The notes: a model not told the origin generated them from the sequence alone. Counted from the stretch's first letter, positions 16,525 to 26,349 are shown. The stretch is 64,000 bases of DNA from Fibrisoma montanum (GCF_003583365.1 NZ_QXED01000001.1:1-64000); one strand, 5' to 3'. Made by a program: numbers and translations.

Positions 16525-17568
16525 ATGAAGAAGTATTCGCTCCGGCGTCTCTCTGATCAACCCATTTTGCAAACCAGCGACGTAAAACCTTCCATCGATG
16601 GATTCTCCGTACTGGGAGCCTTCAACCCGGCGGCCTGCCGGGTTGGCGATGAAATTATCCTTTTGTTACGCGTAGCAGAAGCCCCCATTGCCGAAAAGGG
16701 CTGGTTGTCTATTCCTATCATCGAAGAATCCGACGGGGTTCCGCAGCTGGTTGTTAAAACGTTTCGAGCCCCAACAGACGACCACGACCCGCGGGTCATT
16801 ACCCTCGACGGCCATGTGTACCTATCGTCGCTCAGCCACCTCCGGCTAGCCCGCAGCCGCGACGGCATTCATTTCGAGATAGACGATAAACCGTTTATGT
16901 TTCCGACCCGGATGGACGAATCGTTCGGTATTGAAGACGCCCGGGTTACGTTCCTGGAGGGCAAGTACTGGATTACCTACACGTCCGTGTCGACACATGG
17001 ACCAGGTGTTGGCCTGGCTGTTACGTCCGATTTCAGGACCGTCGAACGCATGGGTATGATTCTCCCTCCACCCAACAAGGACGTAGCCCTTTTTCCGGAG
17101 CGTATCAACGACAAATACATGCTGCTGCACCGGCCCATGGTGTCAGACATCGGAAAGCCTTCTATCTGGCTGGCCGAGTCGGTCGATGGCGTTCACTGGG
17201 GAAATCACCAGTTTCTGTTCGGTGCATCGGGGGCCGACTGGGAGTTTCAGAAAATCGGCGCTGGACCGGAGCCAATCCTGACCGACGAAGGCTGGCTTGT
17301 TCTCTACCACGGCACCAGCCGGTCAACGGAATACTCACTGGCCCTGGCCCTTCTCGACCGCGATAATCCGGCCCGCGTGATTGACCGCTCCACTACACCG
17401 CTGCTCAGCCCGGAACTCCCCTGGGAACGCGAGGGCTTCTTCCCGAATGTCGTTTTTTCAAATGGCTGGGTGCAGGCCCCGCCCGCCAGCAACCGGCCTG
17501 ACTCAATCTGGGTGTATTACGGTGCTGCTGATTCTGGCGTCGGATTAGCCGAATTAGTACAGGAATAA
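16525..17568 (+). CDS. Glycoside hydrolase family 130 protein
   Basis: 347 residues, the family length. GH130 enzymes are five-bladed beta-propellers, mostly phosphorylases of beta-1,4-mannosides. The signature is clear: AFNPAACRV and LLLRVAEAP near the start, DDHDPRVITLDG, the catalytic-acid block GIEDARVTFLEGKYWITYT, then NKDVALFPERIND and LLHRPM with the Arg and His that bind phosphate in phosphorylases, and GAGPEPILTDEGWLVLYHG. No signal peptide, so it is probably cytoplasmic. The start is the ATG before KKYSLRRL; an earlier in-frame ATG at 16489 is less likely. No sugar transporter or other glycosidase is adjacent, so the substrate is open. Confidence 0.9.
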   Translation: MKKYSLRRLSDQPILQTSDVKPSIDGFSVLGAFNPAACRVGDEIILLLRVAEAPIAEKGWLSIPIIEESDGVPQLVVKTFRAPTDDHDPRVITLDGHVYLSSLSHLRLARSRDGIHFEIDDKPFMFPTRMDESFGIEDARVTFLEGKYWITYTSVSTHGPGVGLAVTSDFRTVERMGMILPPPNKDVALFPERINDKYMLLHRPMVSDIGKPSIWLAESVDGVHWGNHQFLFGASGADWEFQKIGAGPEPILTDEGWLVLYHGTSRSTEYSLALALLDRDNPARVIDRSTTPLLSPELPWEREGFFPNVVFSNGWVQAPPASNRPDSIWVYYGAADSGVGLAELVQE

Positions 17569-17608
17569 CGCTAAGATTTTGTATCTTCGCTTTTCCTCAG
17601 TAGAAAAT

Positions 17609-20608
17609 ATGGCCTATCGTACATTTTTTACAATCTTTTGCACTTTAGCAACCCACTTACTGTTTGCGCAAACTGCCAAACGCCCACTTGTTCATGCGGA
17701 TTATGACCGTTGGCAAAGTGTTCGTTTCGAAAAACTTTCGGACAACGGCCAATGGATTGCTTACCAGATCGACCCTCAGGAGGGCGACGGCATGCTGCAC
17801 GTTACCCGCGCAGCCCAAACGCAGCCGACCGGCGGTATGGTTCGCCCTACGTATTCATTCCCACGCGGCTATCAGGCTCAGTTTACACCCGACAGTAAAT
17901 TTCTGGTAGCAAAACTGAAAGCACCGATTGCTGACACCCGCAAGGCGAAACTCAAAAAGAAGAAGGCAGACGATATGCCTAAAGACAGCCTGCTGGTGCT
18001 GAACCTGGCTACGGGAGAAGCCACGAAGCTGCCAAACCTGAAATCCTTTACGTTTGGAAAGGAAGGCGGTAGCTGGCTGGCTGTTCTGCAGGATGCCAAC
18101 GCACCCAAACTGTTGACAGAAGCCAAAGCAACCTCTAAAAAAGACACGCTGACGCCTACTCAACCGACCTCGGCAACGTCGGCCACCGCTTCGTCGGCCC
18201 GAAGAGGTAAGAAGCTGAAAGGCGATGACCTGACACTCCTGAACCTGGCCGATGGTACCCGCAAATCGTTCCGCAACGTATCGAACGTAGTCATTTCCGA
18301 CAACGGCCGCACGATCTTCTACAGCAAGGAAATCTCGGATTCGCTCCGGAAGTCAGCCACGGTGGTGCCGGGTGTGTACCGGTTTGATACCGACAAACAA
18401 GCCGAAGTGCTGGTTGACACAAACTCGCGGATGAAACAATACAAAGGGCTGGTCGTCGATAAGGCCGGGCAACAACTGGCGTGGATGGCGTCAGCCGATT
18501 CAACCGGGGCCGACGTACGGGTCTTTTCACTGTATTACAAACCATTGCAGGCACCGGTCGTCGCTAAAGGCAAACGCGCCCGGCCGGTTAGTAACGAAAC
18601 GCGGGTGCTGGTCGATACCGTATCCAAAACTCTGCCGAGAGGCTGGTCGGCCAACGAATTCCGCGAGCCCAGATTCAGCGACGATGGTACGCGTCTGTAT
18701 TTCTCTACGGCCCCTATTCCGCCCCGCGCCCGGAAAGACACGTTGACGCCCGACGACGAAAAAGTTAAAATGGACGTCTGGAGCTGGACCGATAATCGCC
18801 TGCAGCCCATGCAGCAACGGCGGCTTAAAGAAGAAAAAGAACGTGGCTTCCTGACCATGTGCGACCTGGCTCCGGGGAGTCCAACATATGGCAAGGTAAC
18901 ATTACTGGCCAACCGCGAAGTGCCAACCGTTACGTTCGATACCAAAACCAACGCGCGTCACCTCCTTGGCCTGAGCGACCTGCCGTATCAGGTGCAGGCG
19001 TCCTGGGACCCGGGCCACACGGATTTGTACCTCATTGACACGCAGACCGGCGAGAAAAAGAAAATTGCCAACGACATTATGGCCTCCGATGTAAAGCTGT
19101 CGCCGGGCGGCCAGTATGCCATCTGGTTCGACGAACGCGACTCGCTCTGGCGGGCCTGGTCGGTACAGGCCGGCAAACGGATCGACCTGACCCGAGGCCT
19201 GCCGGCTAAGTTTTTCGACGAAGAACACGACACGCCCAATCTGCCCGGCAGCTACGGTGCCGCCGGCTGGACCAAAGGTGAGCGCTACGTCTGGCTTTAC
19301 GACCGCTACGACATCTGGCAGATTGACCCAACCGGCCAGCAGAAGCCGGTAAACCTGACCAAAGGCTGGGGCCGCCAAAACCGGGTGCGTCTACGGGTAG
19401 CTGACCTTGACGATTCACGCGGATCACGCACGCAGGGATTTACCAGCGAGCAGTTCATTGACCCGAATGAGGAGCTGTATCTGACCGGTTTCTGGGAAGA
19501 TGACAAACATACCGGTATTCTGAAAGGCACTGCCCCCGCTAAAGGAGACGTTGCACTTACGACTGTAGCCAGCAGTAACCACCGGTATTTTGGGCTCAGC
19601 AAGGCTAAAAACGGAGCCACGATGACGTATTACCGTGGCAATTTTCAGGAGCCGATCAACCTGTATGTTACAGACACGACCTTCCGGACCCCGGTGCAGC
19701 TGACCCGTGTCAATCAGCAGCAGGACAGCATCCGCTGGGGCAGCGTCGAACTGGTGAAATGGATTGGTACCAACGGGGTGCAGCTGGAAGGACTGCTTTA
19801 CAAACCGGAAGGATTCGACCCGGCCAAAAAATACCCGATGCTGGTGTACTATTACGAACGTAATACGGAAACCCTGAACGACTACCGCGCTCCGGCGCCG
19901 AGCCGTTCAACGATCAATATCCCGTACTGCATTTCCAACGGGTACCTGGTCTTTGTACCGGATATTATTTACACAACCGGTCAGCCCGGCCCCAACGCCT
20001 ACGATTGCATCGTGCCGGGGGTACTGAGCCTGATCAACCGGGGCTTTGTTGACCGCGAGCGCATCGGTCTGCAGGGGCAGAGCTGGGGAGGTTACCAGAC
20101 GGCCTACATCGTTACGCGTACCAACATGTTCCGGGCCGCCATGGCTGGTGCTCCCGTAGCCAACATGACGAGTGCCTACGGTGGCATCCGTTGGGAAACC
20201 GGTGTGGTCCGGCAGTTTCAGTACGAGAAAACGCAGAGCCGCATCGGCGGAACGCTCTGGGACAAGCCGATGAACTACATCGAAAACTCGCCCCTGTTCT
20301 TTGCCAATCGGATAGAGACGCCCCTGCTGATGATGCACAACGACGCCGACGGAGCCGTGCCCTGGTATCAGGGCATCGAGATGTTTACGGCGCTGCGCCG
20401 ACTCAACAAGCCGGTCTGGATGCTGGTCTACAACGGCGAAGGCCACAACCTGACCCAGCGCCATAATGCTAAAGACCTGAGCATCCGGATGTACCAGTTC
20501 TTCGACCATTACCTCAAAGACGGCCCGGTGCCCGTCTGGATGAAAGAAGGACGTACCGCCGTTGAAAAGGACCGGGGCGAAATGAAGTACGAAATCGGCG
20601 ACAATTAA
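17609..20608 (+). CDS. Secreted prolyl-oligopeptidase family (S9) serine peptidase
   Basis: 999 residues. A signal peptide covers residues about 1-22 (ends LLFAQT). A beta-propeller follows to about residue 700, and then the alpha/beta-hydrolase peptidase domain with Ser825 in GQSWGGYQTAY, Asp in HNDADGAVPWYQG, and His in NGEGHNLTQRHN. These form the S9 triad. It probably degrades oligopeptides in the periplasm. Long inserts rich in Lys, Thr and Ser (near residues 110-200) lie between propeller blades. A TATCTTCG box at about 17581-17589 is a plausible -7 element with the GH130 stop just upstream. Its end overlaps the convergent response-regulator gene by 4 bp. Confidence 0.92.
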   Translation: MAYRTFFTIFCTLATHLLFAQTAKRPLVHADYDRWQSVRFEKLSDNGQWIAYQIDPQEGDGMLHVTRAAQTQPTGGMVRPTYSFPRGYQAQFTPDSKFLVAKLKAPIADTRKAKLKKKKADDMPKDSLLVLNLATGEATKLPNLKSFTFGKEGGSWLAVLQDANAPKLLTEAKATSKKDTLTPTQPTSATSATASSARRGKKLKGDDLTLLNLADGTRKSFRNVSNVVISDNGRTIFYSKEISDSLRKSATVVPGVYRFDTDKQAEVLVDTNSRMKQYKGLVVDKAGQQLAWMASADSTGADVRVFSLYYKPLQAPVVAKGKRARPVSNETRVLVDTVSKTLPRGWSANEFREPRFSDDGTRLYFSTAPIPPRARKDTLTPDDEKVKMDVWSWTDNRLQPMQQRRLKEEKERGFLTMCDLAPGSPTYGKVTLLANREVPTVTFDTKTNARHLLGLSDLPYQVQASWDPGHTDLYLIDTQTGEKKKIANDIMASDVKLSPGGQYAIWFDERDSLWRAWSVQAGKRIDLTRGLPAKFFDEEHDTPNLPGSYGAAGWTKGERYVWLYDRYDIWQIDPTGQQKPVNLTKGWGRQNRVRLRVADLDDSRGSRTQGFTSEQFIDPNEELYLTGFWEDDKHTGILKGTAPAKGDVALTTVASSNHRYFGLSKAKNGATMTYYRGNFQEPINLYVTDTTFRTPVQLTRVNQQQDSIRWGSVELVKWIGTNGVQLEGLLYKPEGFDPAKKYPMLVYYYERNTETLNDYRAPAPSRSTINIPYCISNGYLVFVPDIIYTTGQPGPNAYDCIVPGVLSLINRGFVDRERIGLQGQSWGGYQTAYIVTRTNMFRAAMAGAPVANMTSAYGGIRWETGVVRQFQYEKTQSRIGGTLWDKPMNYIENSPLFFANRIETPLLMMHNDADGAVPWYQGIEMFTALRRLNKPVWMLVYNGEGHNLTQRHNAKDLSIRMYQFFDHYLKDGPVPVWMKEGRTAVEKDRGEMKYEIGDN

Positions 20609-21111
20609 CCGTTCTGGCCGGGCAGCGTCACAGTTTCCCACCAGTATTGACGCATTGACCGGAAATAGGCCAGCCACTGGTCAAACGATGAGGGTTTAAC
20701 AATGTAGGACGTACCGCCGTAGCGATACAGTTCGTTGATATCCTCCTGTAAATTTGAATAGCTGAACACAACGACCGGCATCCGGATGTAGGGCGAGTTG
20801 GCCTGCTTGATTTTTCGAAGCAGCACCCACGACTGCTCTGCATCCGGAAGGTACAGATCCAGCAGCATTATTTTAGGCAGACTGGCCTGATTGGTCAGGC
20901 AGTGGGCCAGATACGTTTCGGCTTCTCCGGCAGTTGAAACCCGCAACGCCCGCACTTCGGGCAGGCATTGTTCAAGCGCTTCCTGAATTAATGACCAATG
21001 GTCGGCATTATCTTCAACGACCAGTATGCTGGCTTTATAAAAATTCTGTTTTACTGTCGATCTTCCCGAAAACTGATCATTCATAACAGAATGGGATAGT
21101 TTGTTTAACAT
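20605..21111 (-). CDS. Single-domain response regulator
   Basis: 168 residues with one receiver domain and short tails (MNDQ at residue 10 is an alternative start). The acidic pair is in VVEDNADHW, the phospho-acceptor is Asp85 in LLDLYLPDAEQ, and Lys is in YIVKPSSF. Its closest relatives are the Rcp1-like receivers that follow phytochrome-type kinases. It is divergent from the histidine kinase gene at 21251, with about 140 bp between them, and is its most likely partner. It overlaps the S9 peptidase at the 3' end. Confidence 0.85.
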   Translation of the reverse strand: MLNKLSHSVMNDQFSGRSTVKQNFYKASILVVEDNADHWSLIQEALEQCLPEVRALRVSTAGEAETYLAHCLTNQASLPKIMLLDLYLPDAEQSWVLLRKIKQANSPYIRMPVVVFSYSNLQEDINELYRYGGTSYIVKPSSFDQWLAYFRSMRQYWWETVTLPGQNG

Positions 21112-21250
21112 TTAGTGAAAAGTAGATCGTGCTGTAAGACCAACTCATCAGACTAACAACTATCTCAAACAAACACAGTTTGTTCTTTTGTGTTTTATCG
21201 AACAGACCAGTAAGTCGATACTGATCGATAGAACACAGACAAATACCACT

Positions 21251-22534
21251 ATGACTACCGATTCTGATGAGCCTGCTAAGCCACCAGTTGAACTAGCCAC
21301 CTATTTGTTTGCCCGCCGGGAAGCGCTGCTGAACCTTTGGCGGACGGCCTGTGAGGCAGACGTAACAATTCCCAATACGGCCAATCTTTCCCGGGAAGAA
21401 TTTAATGATCAGGTACCGGTCGTTCTTGATTTGTTTGATCAGCAACTGCGAGGACAGCCGCTGGCGCACGACCTGAGCTACCTGGCCTCCGAGCACGGCC
21501 TGCACCGCTGGCACAAAGGTTATTCACTTCGCGCGCTGCTTGCCGAATTAAGCCACCTGTATCAATGCCTGGCCGCTGAGGTAACGGCCTACAGCCACCA
21601 TTACCCCAACGCCGAACCGGCCGTATTACACAAAGCGTATGAATCGATCGTTCGCTTCAGCAGCCTGCTGACCAGCGGCAGCGTAACGCGTTATGCGGAG
21701 CTTCAACGTGAACAGGCCGCAGGCCGGGCAGAAGCCTTGCAGTTAACCTTAAACCGGGTACAGGAGCTAACCCGCCAGCGAAGTGCGATCTTACGGACCG
21801 CTACGCACGATCTGCGTGGAGGATTTGGCATCATTCAGGGCGCGGCTTCGCTGCTGACCAAACCGAACGCTACGGACGAAGAGCAGGCCGGCCGCCTGAG
21901 TATGCTTCAGCGAAACCTGCTTTCCATCAGCGATATGCTAAGCCAACTGACGGATCTGGCTCGCCTGGAAGCCGGGCAGGAAACGGTCCATAGCGATACG
22001 TTTAATGCGAGTGAACTGCTCCGAAGTACGGTGCAGAGCATTGAGCCACTGGCGCACGAACGCGGCCTGTTTGTGCAGGCCGATGGTCCCGAGGAACTGA
22101 TCGTGCAGACTGACCGGATACTGGTGCAGCGAATCATCCAGAATCTGCTGCTGAATGCAATCAAATACACACCCAGCGGATTTGTGTCGGTGTCCTGGTC
22201 TGCCATTGATAGTCACCACTGGATTATCGGCATTCAGGATACGGGCCCCGGTTTACCCAAAAGTCTGGCTTCGTCTCTTTTGGAACCGCTGAAACCAACC
22301 GTCGAATTTTCCAGCGTATTGCAGAACACCGTCCAGCCGGCCAGTGCGACCAGTGAAGACATAGAGCCGGTTGCCCCGCCCAAAACCCATACAGACCAAT
22401 CCGCAGGTGAGGGCATTGGTCTGTATGTTGTCAAACGTCTTTGTGAACTGCTCAGAGCCAATCTGGATATTGAAACCCAACCGAACCGCGGCACGCTATT
22501 CAGGCTCCGTCTGGCTACTCACCACGAAAACTAA
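21251..22534 (+). CDS. Soluble sensor histidine kinase
   Basis: 427 residues without membrane segments. The N-terminal 160 residues are helical (ARREALLNLWRTACEA, DLSYLASEHGLHRW), with no recognisable PAS or GAF domain. HisKA has His186 in TATHDLRGGFGIIQG, and the HATPase has NLLLNAIKYTPSG, DTGPGLP and GEGIGLYVVKRLCELL. An insert of about 45 residues (rich in Pro, Ser and Thr) lies between the D and G boxes. The ATG at 21251 is preferred to one 63 bp upstream. The divergent receiver at 20605-21111 is the probable substrate. Confidence 0.88.
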   Translation: MTTDSDEPAKPPVELATYLFARREALLNLWRTACEADVTIPNTANLSREEFNDQVPVVLDLFDQQLRGQPLAHDLSYLASEHGLHRWHKGYSLRALLAELSHLYQCLAAEVTAYSHHYPNAEPAVLHKAYESIVRFSSLLTSGSVTRYAELQREQAAGRAEALQLTLNRVQELTRQRSAILRTATHDLRGGFGIIQGAASLLTKPNATDEEQAGRLSMLQRNLLSISDMLSQLTDLARLEAGQETVHSDTFNASELLRSTVQSIEPLAHERGLFVQADGPEELIVQTDRILVQRIIQNLLLNAIKYTPSGFVSVSWSAIDSHHWIIGIQDTGPGLPKSLASSLLEPLKPTVEFSSVLQNTVQPASATSEDIEPVAPPKTHTDQSAGEGIGLYVVKRLCELLRANLDIETQPNRGTLFRLRLATHHEN

Positions 22535-22552
22535 CCAGGCCGGCGTTCCCCG

Positions 22553-22590
22553 TTAGCCGCCGACACCTGACTGTGCCGGCGGCTAATCGT
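22553..22590. terminator. Bidirectional terminator between kinase and DUF1573 genes
   Basis: TTAGCCGCCG (22553-22562) pairs with CGGCGGCTAA (22577-22586), a 10-bp stem, and T-rich sequence follows on the plus side (TCGTTTTC). It lies between two convergent genes. Confidence 0.6.
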
Positions 22591-22592
22591 TT

Positions 22593-22973
22593 TCAGCGGA
22601 TCACTTCCCCCTTAATGTGGAGCGTGGCGATCCCCCCTTCCGCGTTTGATTCAACCGTGACGGTTTTGTTGAACGCTCCCGGCGAAGCGGCATTGAACGT
22701 AGCTTTAATCGTACTTGTCTGGCCAGGCATGACTGCTGCTTTAGGATAGTCGACACCCGTGCAGCCGCAAGACCCTCTGGCGTTGGCGATGACGAGCGGA
22801 ACCTCACCCTTGTTCGTAAATTCAAACGTAGCCGTCACGGGCTTACTCTGCTGAATGCGGCCAAAATCGTGGCTCGTCTGCATCCACCCGAAAAGAGCAG
22901 CCGCCCTGTAGGCCGACGTTGACACCGCTGCGGCCAAGAGCAGCATGACACCAAAAAACAGAATGCGTTTCAT
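22593..22973 (-). CDS. DUF1573 secreted protein
   Basis: 126 residues. The first 21 residues are a signal peptide. The mature part is a single immunoglobulin-like DUF1573 domain with the family blocks HDFGRIQQSKPVTATFEF, NKGEVPLVI and RGSCGCTGVDYPKAAVMPGQ. These proteins are widespread in Bacteroidetes, located in the periplasm or outer envelope, and of unknown role. A TACGTTTG -7 box (23025-23032) and a short inverted repeat lie just upstream. Confidence 0.9.
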   Translation of the reverse strand: MKRILFFGVMLLLAAAVSTSAYRAAALFGWMQTSHDFGRIQQSKPVTATFEFTNKGEVPLVIANARGSCGCTGVDYPKAAVMPGQTSTIKATFNAASPGAFNKTVTVESNAEGGIATLHIKGEVIR

Positions 22974-23004
22974 GTAAACTGGTTGTTTTGAAGGTTATAA
23001 CACT

Positions 23005-23020
23005 GTACTCAATCGAGTAC
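23005..23020. promoter_or_regulatory. Inverted repeat GTACTC-N4-GAGTAC, possible operator
   Basis: Perfect 6-bp arms with a 4-base centre sit between the -7 box of the DUF1573 gene and its start, at or just after the expected transcription start. The position suits a repressor site. Which protein binds is unknown. Confidence 0.35.
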
Positions 23021-23024
23021 GTCA

Positions 23025-23032
23025 CAAACGTA
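23025..23032 (-). promoter_or_regulatory. -7 box of the DUF1573 gene
   Basis: On the minus strand the bases read TACGTTTG, matching TAnnTTTG, about 52 bp upstream of the DUF1573 start. No clear -33 element is seen. Confidence 0.5.
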
Positions 23033-23199
23033 GACGATGCTGTGCGTCCACCTTGTTAAGCACTTGCTAACGTTTGTTAATGAGTTGTTAACAGATAGCC
23101 ATTCGCGAAAAAGCCGTTTAGCAGCTACGTATTTAATCCGTATTTTTCCATCGAAATGATTCTGCCGGAACCCGTCTGGCCTGTTCACCCCAACGTAGT

Positions 23200-24471
23200 A
23201 TGTCGCGTCGTCTGATCCGCTTGCTGGTTGCCTTATCCGTATTGTCGATTATCGGCATTCTGTGCGTGCAGGCTGTCTGGGTACGTAATGCGTATGCCCT
23301 CCGCGAACGGCAGTTCCGGCAGTCGGCTTTTATTGCGCTGCAGGACGTAGCCGACGAGGTCGCCCGCCTGAATCGGTTTACCCTGAATCGGTACGCGGTC
23401 ACCCAGCTTTCGCCGGATTATTTCATTGTCAACACAGATGCGCCGATCGATCCCGTCACGCTGGAATCGCTCATCCAGAATTCGCTTCAACAGCATAAAC
23501 TCATCACTGATTTTGAGTACGGCATTTACAATTGCGAGTCGGATCGGATGCTGTACGGCGCCTACGTCAGTACCAGTGCGGCCGGGCAGCCCGCCACGAC
23601 GCGTAACCGGAGCCTGCCTAAATTTTCGCGGTATACGTATTATTTCGGTATTCGTTTTCCGAATCAGGCGGGGTTTGTTGCCGGGCAGTTAAACGGCTGG
23701 CTCTGGTCAACGGCCGCCGTGCTGATCGTCGTTATGTTCTTTGGCTATACCCTGACCGTAGTATTGCGGCAACGGCGACTCACCGAAGTGCAGCGGGACT
23801 TCATCAACAACATCACCCACGAGTTGCAAACCCCTGTCTCAACCCTGCGCATTGCCGCTGATGTGCTCCAGTCAGACGCCATCACCCGCCAGCCCGACCG
23901 GCTTCGGCAATACGCCCGCATAGTTCAGGAAGAAAGCGCGCGGTTGCAGAAACAAGTCAGCCGTGTGCTGCAGCTAGCCCGCACCGAACGCATTGGCTTT
24001 TCGCTAAATCTGACCGAAGTTGATCTGCACGATGTTCTGCGGGCCACCGCCGACACCTTTGGGCCTCATGTACTGCTTGATCTGCAAGCGCCCTTTGCCA
24101 CCATCCAGGCGGACCGATACCACCTGGAAAATTTCATCAACAACCTGGTTGACAATGCCATCAAATACTGCGACACAACCCCCGAGGTGACGCTCCGGAC
24201 CCAGCTTGATGCCGGGCAGTTGGTCTGGTCGGTGGAGGACAACGGCATTGGCATTGCCCCCGAGCATCAAAAAGCCGTCTTCCGGCAGTTCTATCGGATT
24301 CCGTCGGGTCGGGTACACAATGCCGCCGGCTTTGGCCTGGGGTTGTACTACGTTCAGCAGGTTGTTCGGGCACACCGCTGGCGACTGCGGCTGGTGAGCC
24401 AATCGGGCTGTGGCAGTACGTTCTCGATTACCTGCCCTTTGTCTGTTGTTTCACACTATGAACCCGCCTAA
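23200..24471 (+). CDS. Membrane sensor histidine kinase (RprX-like)
   Basis: 423 residues. Two membrane helices (residues about 5-27 and 168-190) flank a periplasmic sensor of about 140 residues with no recognised domain. HisKA has His207 in INNITHELQTPVSTL, and the ATPase has NNLVDNAIKYC, EDNGIGIAPEH and GFGLGLYYVQQV. The order matches the RprX-type kinases of Bacteroidetes that pair with OmpR-class regulators. The regulator gene overlaps its 3' end by 14 bp, so the two are co-translated. Confidence 0.92.
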   Translation: MSRRLIRLLVALSVLSIIGILCVQAVWVRNAYALRERQFRQSAFIALQDVADEVARLNRFTLNRYAVTQLSPDYFIVNTDAPIDPVTLESLIQNSLQQHKLITDFEYGIYNCESDRMLYGAYVSTSAAGQPATTRNRSLPKFSRYTYYFGIRFPNQAGFVAGQLNGWLWSTAAVLIVVMFFGYTLTVVLRQRRLTEVQRDFINNITHELQTPVSTLRIAADVLQSDAITRQPDRLRQYARIVQEESARLQKQVSRVLQLARTERIGFSLNLTEVDLHDVLRATADTFGPHVLLDLQAPFATIQADRYHLENFINNLVDNAIKYCDTTPEVTLRTQLDAGQLVWSVEDNGIGIAPEHQKAVFRQFYRIPSGRVHNAAGFGLGLYYVQQVVRAHRWRLRLVSQSGCGSTFSITCPLSVVSHYEPA

Positions 24472-25153
24472 GGCCCACATCCTGTTCGTTGAAGACGACG
24501 TAAATCTTGGTTTCGTAACGCGCGACAACCTTGAGATGGCCCAATTTGCCGTAACCCACTGCACAACCGGCACGCAGGCCTGGCACACGTTCAAACCCGG
24601 CAAATTTGACGTTTGTCTGCTGGATGTGATGCTCCCGCAGTGCGACGGGTTCACTCTGGCTCGCCAGATCCGTACCGTTGACCCCGAAGTTCCCATTCTT
24701 TTTCTGAGCGCCTTGTCCGACAAAGACGACCGACTCCAGGGGCTGCGGCTCGGTGCCGACGATTACCTGACCAAGCCCTTCAGCATTGAAGAACTGGTTT
24801 TGAAAATTGAGGTTTTTCTGCGCAGAACCCGCTCGAATTCTAAACCCATCCGTGTCGAAAACCGCTCGTCGGTGGTAGCGTTCGATCACCAGAACCTGAC
24901 GTTGACGGTCAACCACCAGCCGCAACTATTAACCCACCGCGAAGCCGACGTACTGGCTTATTTACTGGATCGGCCCAACACGCTCATTCGCCGGGAAGAA
25001 CTGTTGCGGGCCATCTGGGGCGACGACGATTATTTCATGGGCCGTAGCCTGGACGTGTTTATTTCGCGCCTGCGCAAACGATTTGCCGATCACCCCGCTG
25101 TCCGCATCGAGAATGTACACGGCGTTGGCTTTGTTTTTCGCCAAAATGCCTAG
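24458..25153 (+). CDS. OmpR-family response regulator (RprY-like)
   Basis: 231 residues from the ATG at 24458. The receiver has phospho-acceptor Asp56 in CLLDVMLPQCDG and Lys in YLTKPFSIEEL. The C-terminal winged helix (residues about 130-229) has LTHREADVLAYLL, RREELLRAIWGDDDYFMGRSLDVFISRLRKRF and VHGVGFVF. It overlaps the kinase gene by 14 bp and is followed closely by a lipoprotein gene on the same strand, which may share its transcript. Confidence 0.93.
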   Translation: MNPPKAHILFVEDDVNLGFVTRDNLEMAQFAVTHCTTGTQAWHTFKPGKFDVCLLDVMLPQCDGFTLARQIRTVDPEVPILFLSALSDKDDRLQGLRLGADDYLTKPFSIEELVLKIEVFLRRTRSNSKPIRVENRSSVVAFDHQNLTLTVNHQPQLLTHREADVLAYLLDRPNTLIRREELLRAIWGDDDYFMGRSLDVFISRLRKRFADHPAVRIENVHGVGFVFRQNA

Positions 25154-25182
25154 TTTGCGGCATCTTTTCCCGTGTACACACC

Positions 25183-26295
25183 ATGAACCGCCGACTAGCG
25201 CTCCTGCTTTTTCTTCCGTGTCTGATTACCGTCAGCTGCCGAACGTCTAAACCATCGGTTTCGGCTAAAGCCCCTACCTCGGCCCGCCTGGTTGACGAAG
25301 GTTTCCTGACCTGCTTCGCTCCCGGTACGTCGCTGAGTGGTCAGCTTGTCTGGTGCGAAGTATCGGCGGTTGTGCTCAACGGCCAACAGGCGCTGTTCGC
25401 TAACGACAAGGATGTGCCGGCAGGTTTAAGCCCTGTGTTCAGTAAGCCCGTAGCGGCCCTGTCGGATTCCACGCAGTCGCCTGCGTATCTGACGGAGGGT
25501 GCGTTTATAGCCACCCGGAAATATGAAGATTTCGCCCAGACACCCGATCAGCAGCTCGTCCTGCTGACGACGGCCTTTGACCGGGTCAAATCAGGCAGCT
25601 CCGACTGGGATGGCTACAATACGGTGCTGTACTGGCCAAAGGGCCATGAACATCAACCCCGGGTGCTGGCTCCGTCTGATACGGCCCGGACGTCGATAGC
25701 CTACCGGCAGCCCATTGCGCAGGTATTGGCCAACGACGAATTTCCCGGTGCGATGCCCTACTTCAAAATCGAAGGGTTGGCCGCTACTGACAAGCACTTG
25801 TTGTTCGGCATTCGGGAAGAAGGCCAGTCGTACGACAATTTCAAGCACCGGGTCAAAGTCATCAGCGTTTCCTACAAACTGGAAGGCACCGGTACGGACC
25901 GACGGCTGCGGCTTCAAAACGACTGGAAACTGATTGCAGACTTTAATCCGGCTAGCGTCGAGCCATCGCTGCCGGGTCCCCTGGCGTTATCGAGCCTTGA
26001 ATATGATCCGGCGCGGGGGCGGTTCTGGCTGCTTACCTCACTCGAAGCGAATGGACAAGTCGATGCGTATCTGTGGACTATTACCCAGGCCGACCTGTTT
26101 GCCAATAAACCGTTCACATTGATCCGGGACGAAATGGGCAAGCCGCTGCATTTTGGCCACAAAGCCGAAGACCTCACCCTGCTGGCGCCGAACCGCCTGC
26201 TGGTCGTTCATGACGACGATCGGGTTCAAACCACCGTGGGTGGACAAACCCGCCAGCCAAACCAGGCCGCGTACACCGTTGTCGAAATCCGGTAG
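25183..26295 (+). CDS. Hypothetical lipoprotein, probable beta-propeller
   Basis: 370 residues. The lipobox ends at Cys19 (ITVSC), so it is anchored in the envelope. The body has repeated strands with short turns (YLTEGAFIATRKYED, LVLLTTAFDRV, HLLFGIREEG, LSSLEYDPARGRFWLLTSL, EDLTLLAPNRLLVVHDDDR), which resembles a propeller of the phytase-like esterase or DUF3616 kind. I cannot name the family firmly. It follows the RprX/RprY-like pair by 29 bp on the same strand, so it may be co-transcribed with them. Confidence 0.7.
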   Translation: MNRRLALLLFLPCLITVSCRTSKPSVSAKAPTSARLVDEGFLTCFAPGTSLSGQLVWCEVSAVVLNGQQALFANDKDVPAGLSPVFSKPVAALSDSTQSPAYLTEGAFIATRKYEDFAQTPDQQLVLLTTAFDRVKSGSSDWDGYNTVLYWPKGHEHQPRVLAPSDTARTSIAYRQPIAQVLANDEFPGAMPYFKIEGLAATDKHLLFGIREEGQSYDNFKHRVKVISVSYKLEGTGTDRRLRLQNDWKLIADFNPASVEPSLPGPLALSSLEYDPARGRFWLLTSLEANGQVDAYLWTITQADLFANKPFTLIRDEMGKPLHFGHKAEDLTLLAPNRLLVVHDDDRVQTTVGGQTRQPNQAAYTVVEIR

Positions 26296-26349
26296 TTTCA
26301 GCGTCGGCCGTACTTTGGTATAAGCAGTATATTCAACTGCGGCCGACCC

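Noticed and set aside
19907-20677. A 256-codon open frame on the minus strand
   Set aside because: Shadow of the S9 peptidase catalytic domain; no independent domain.
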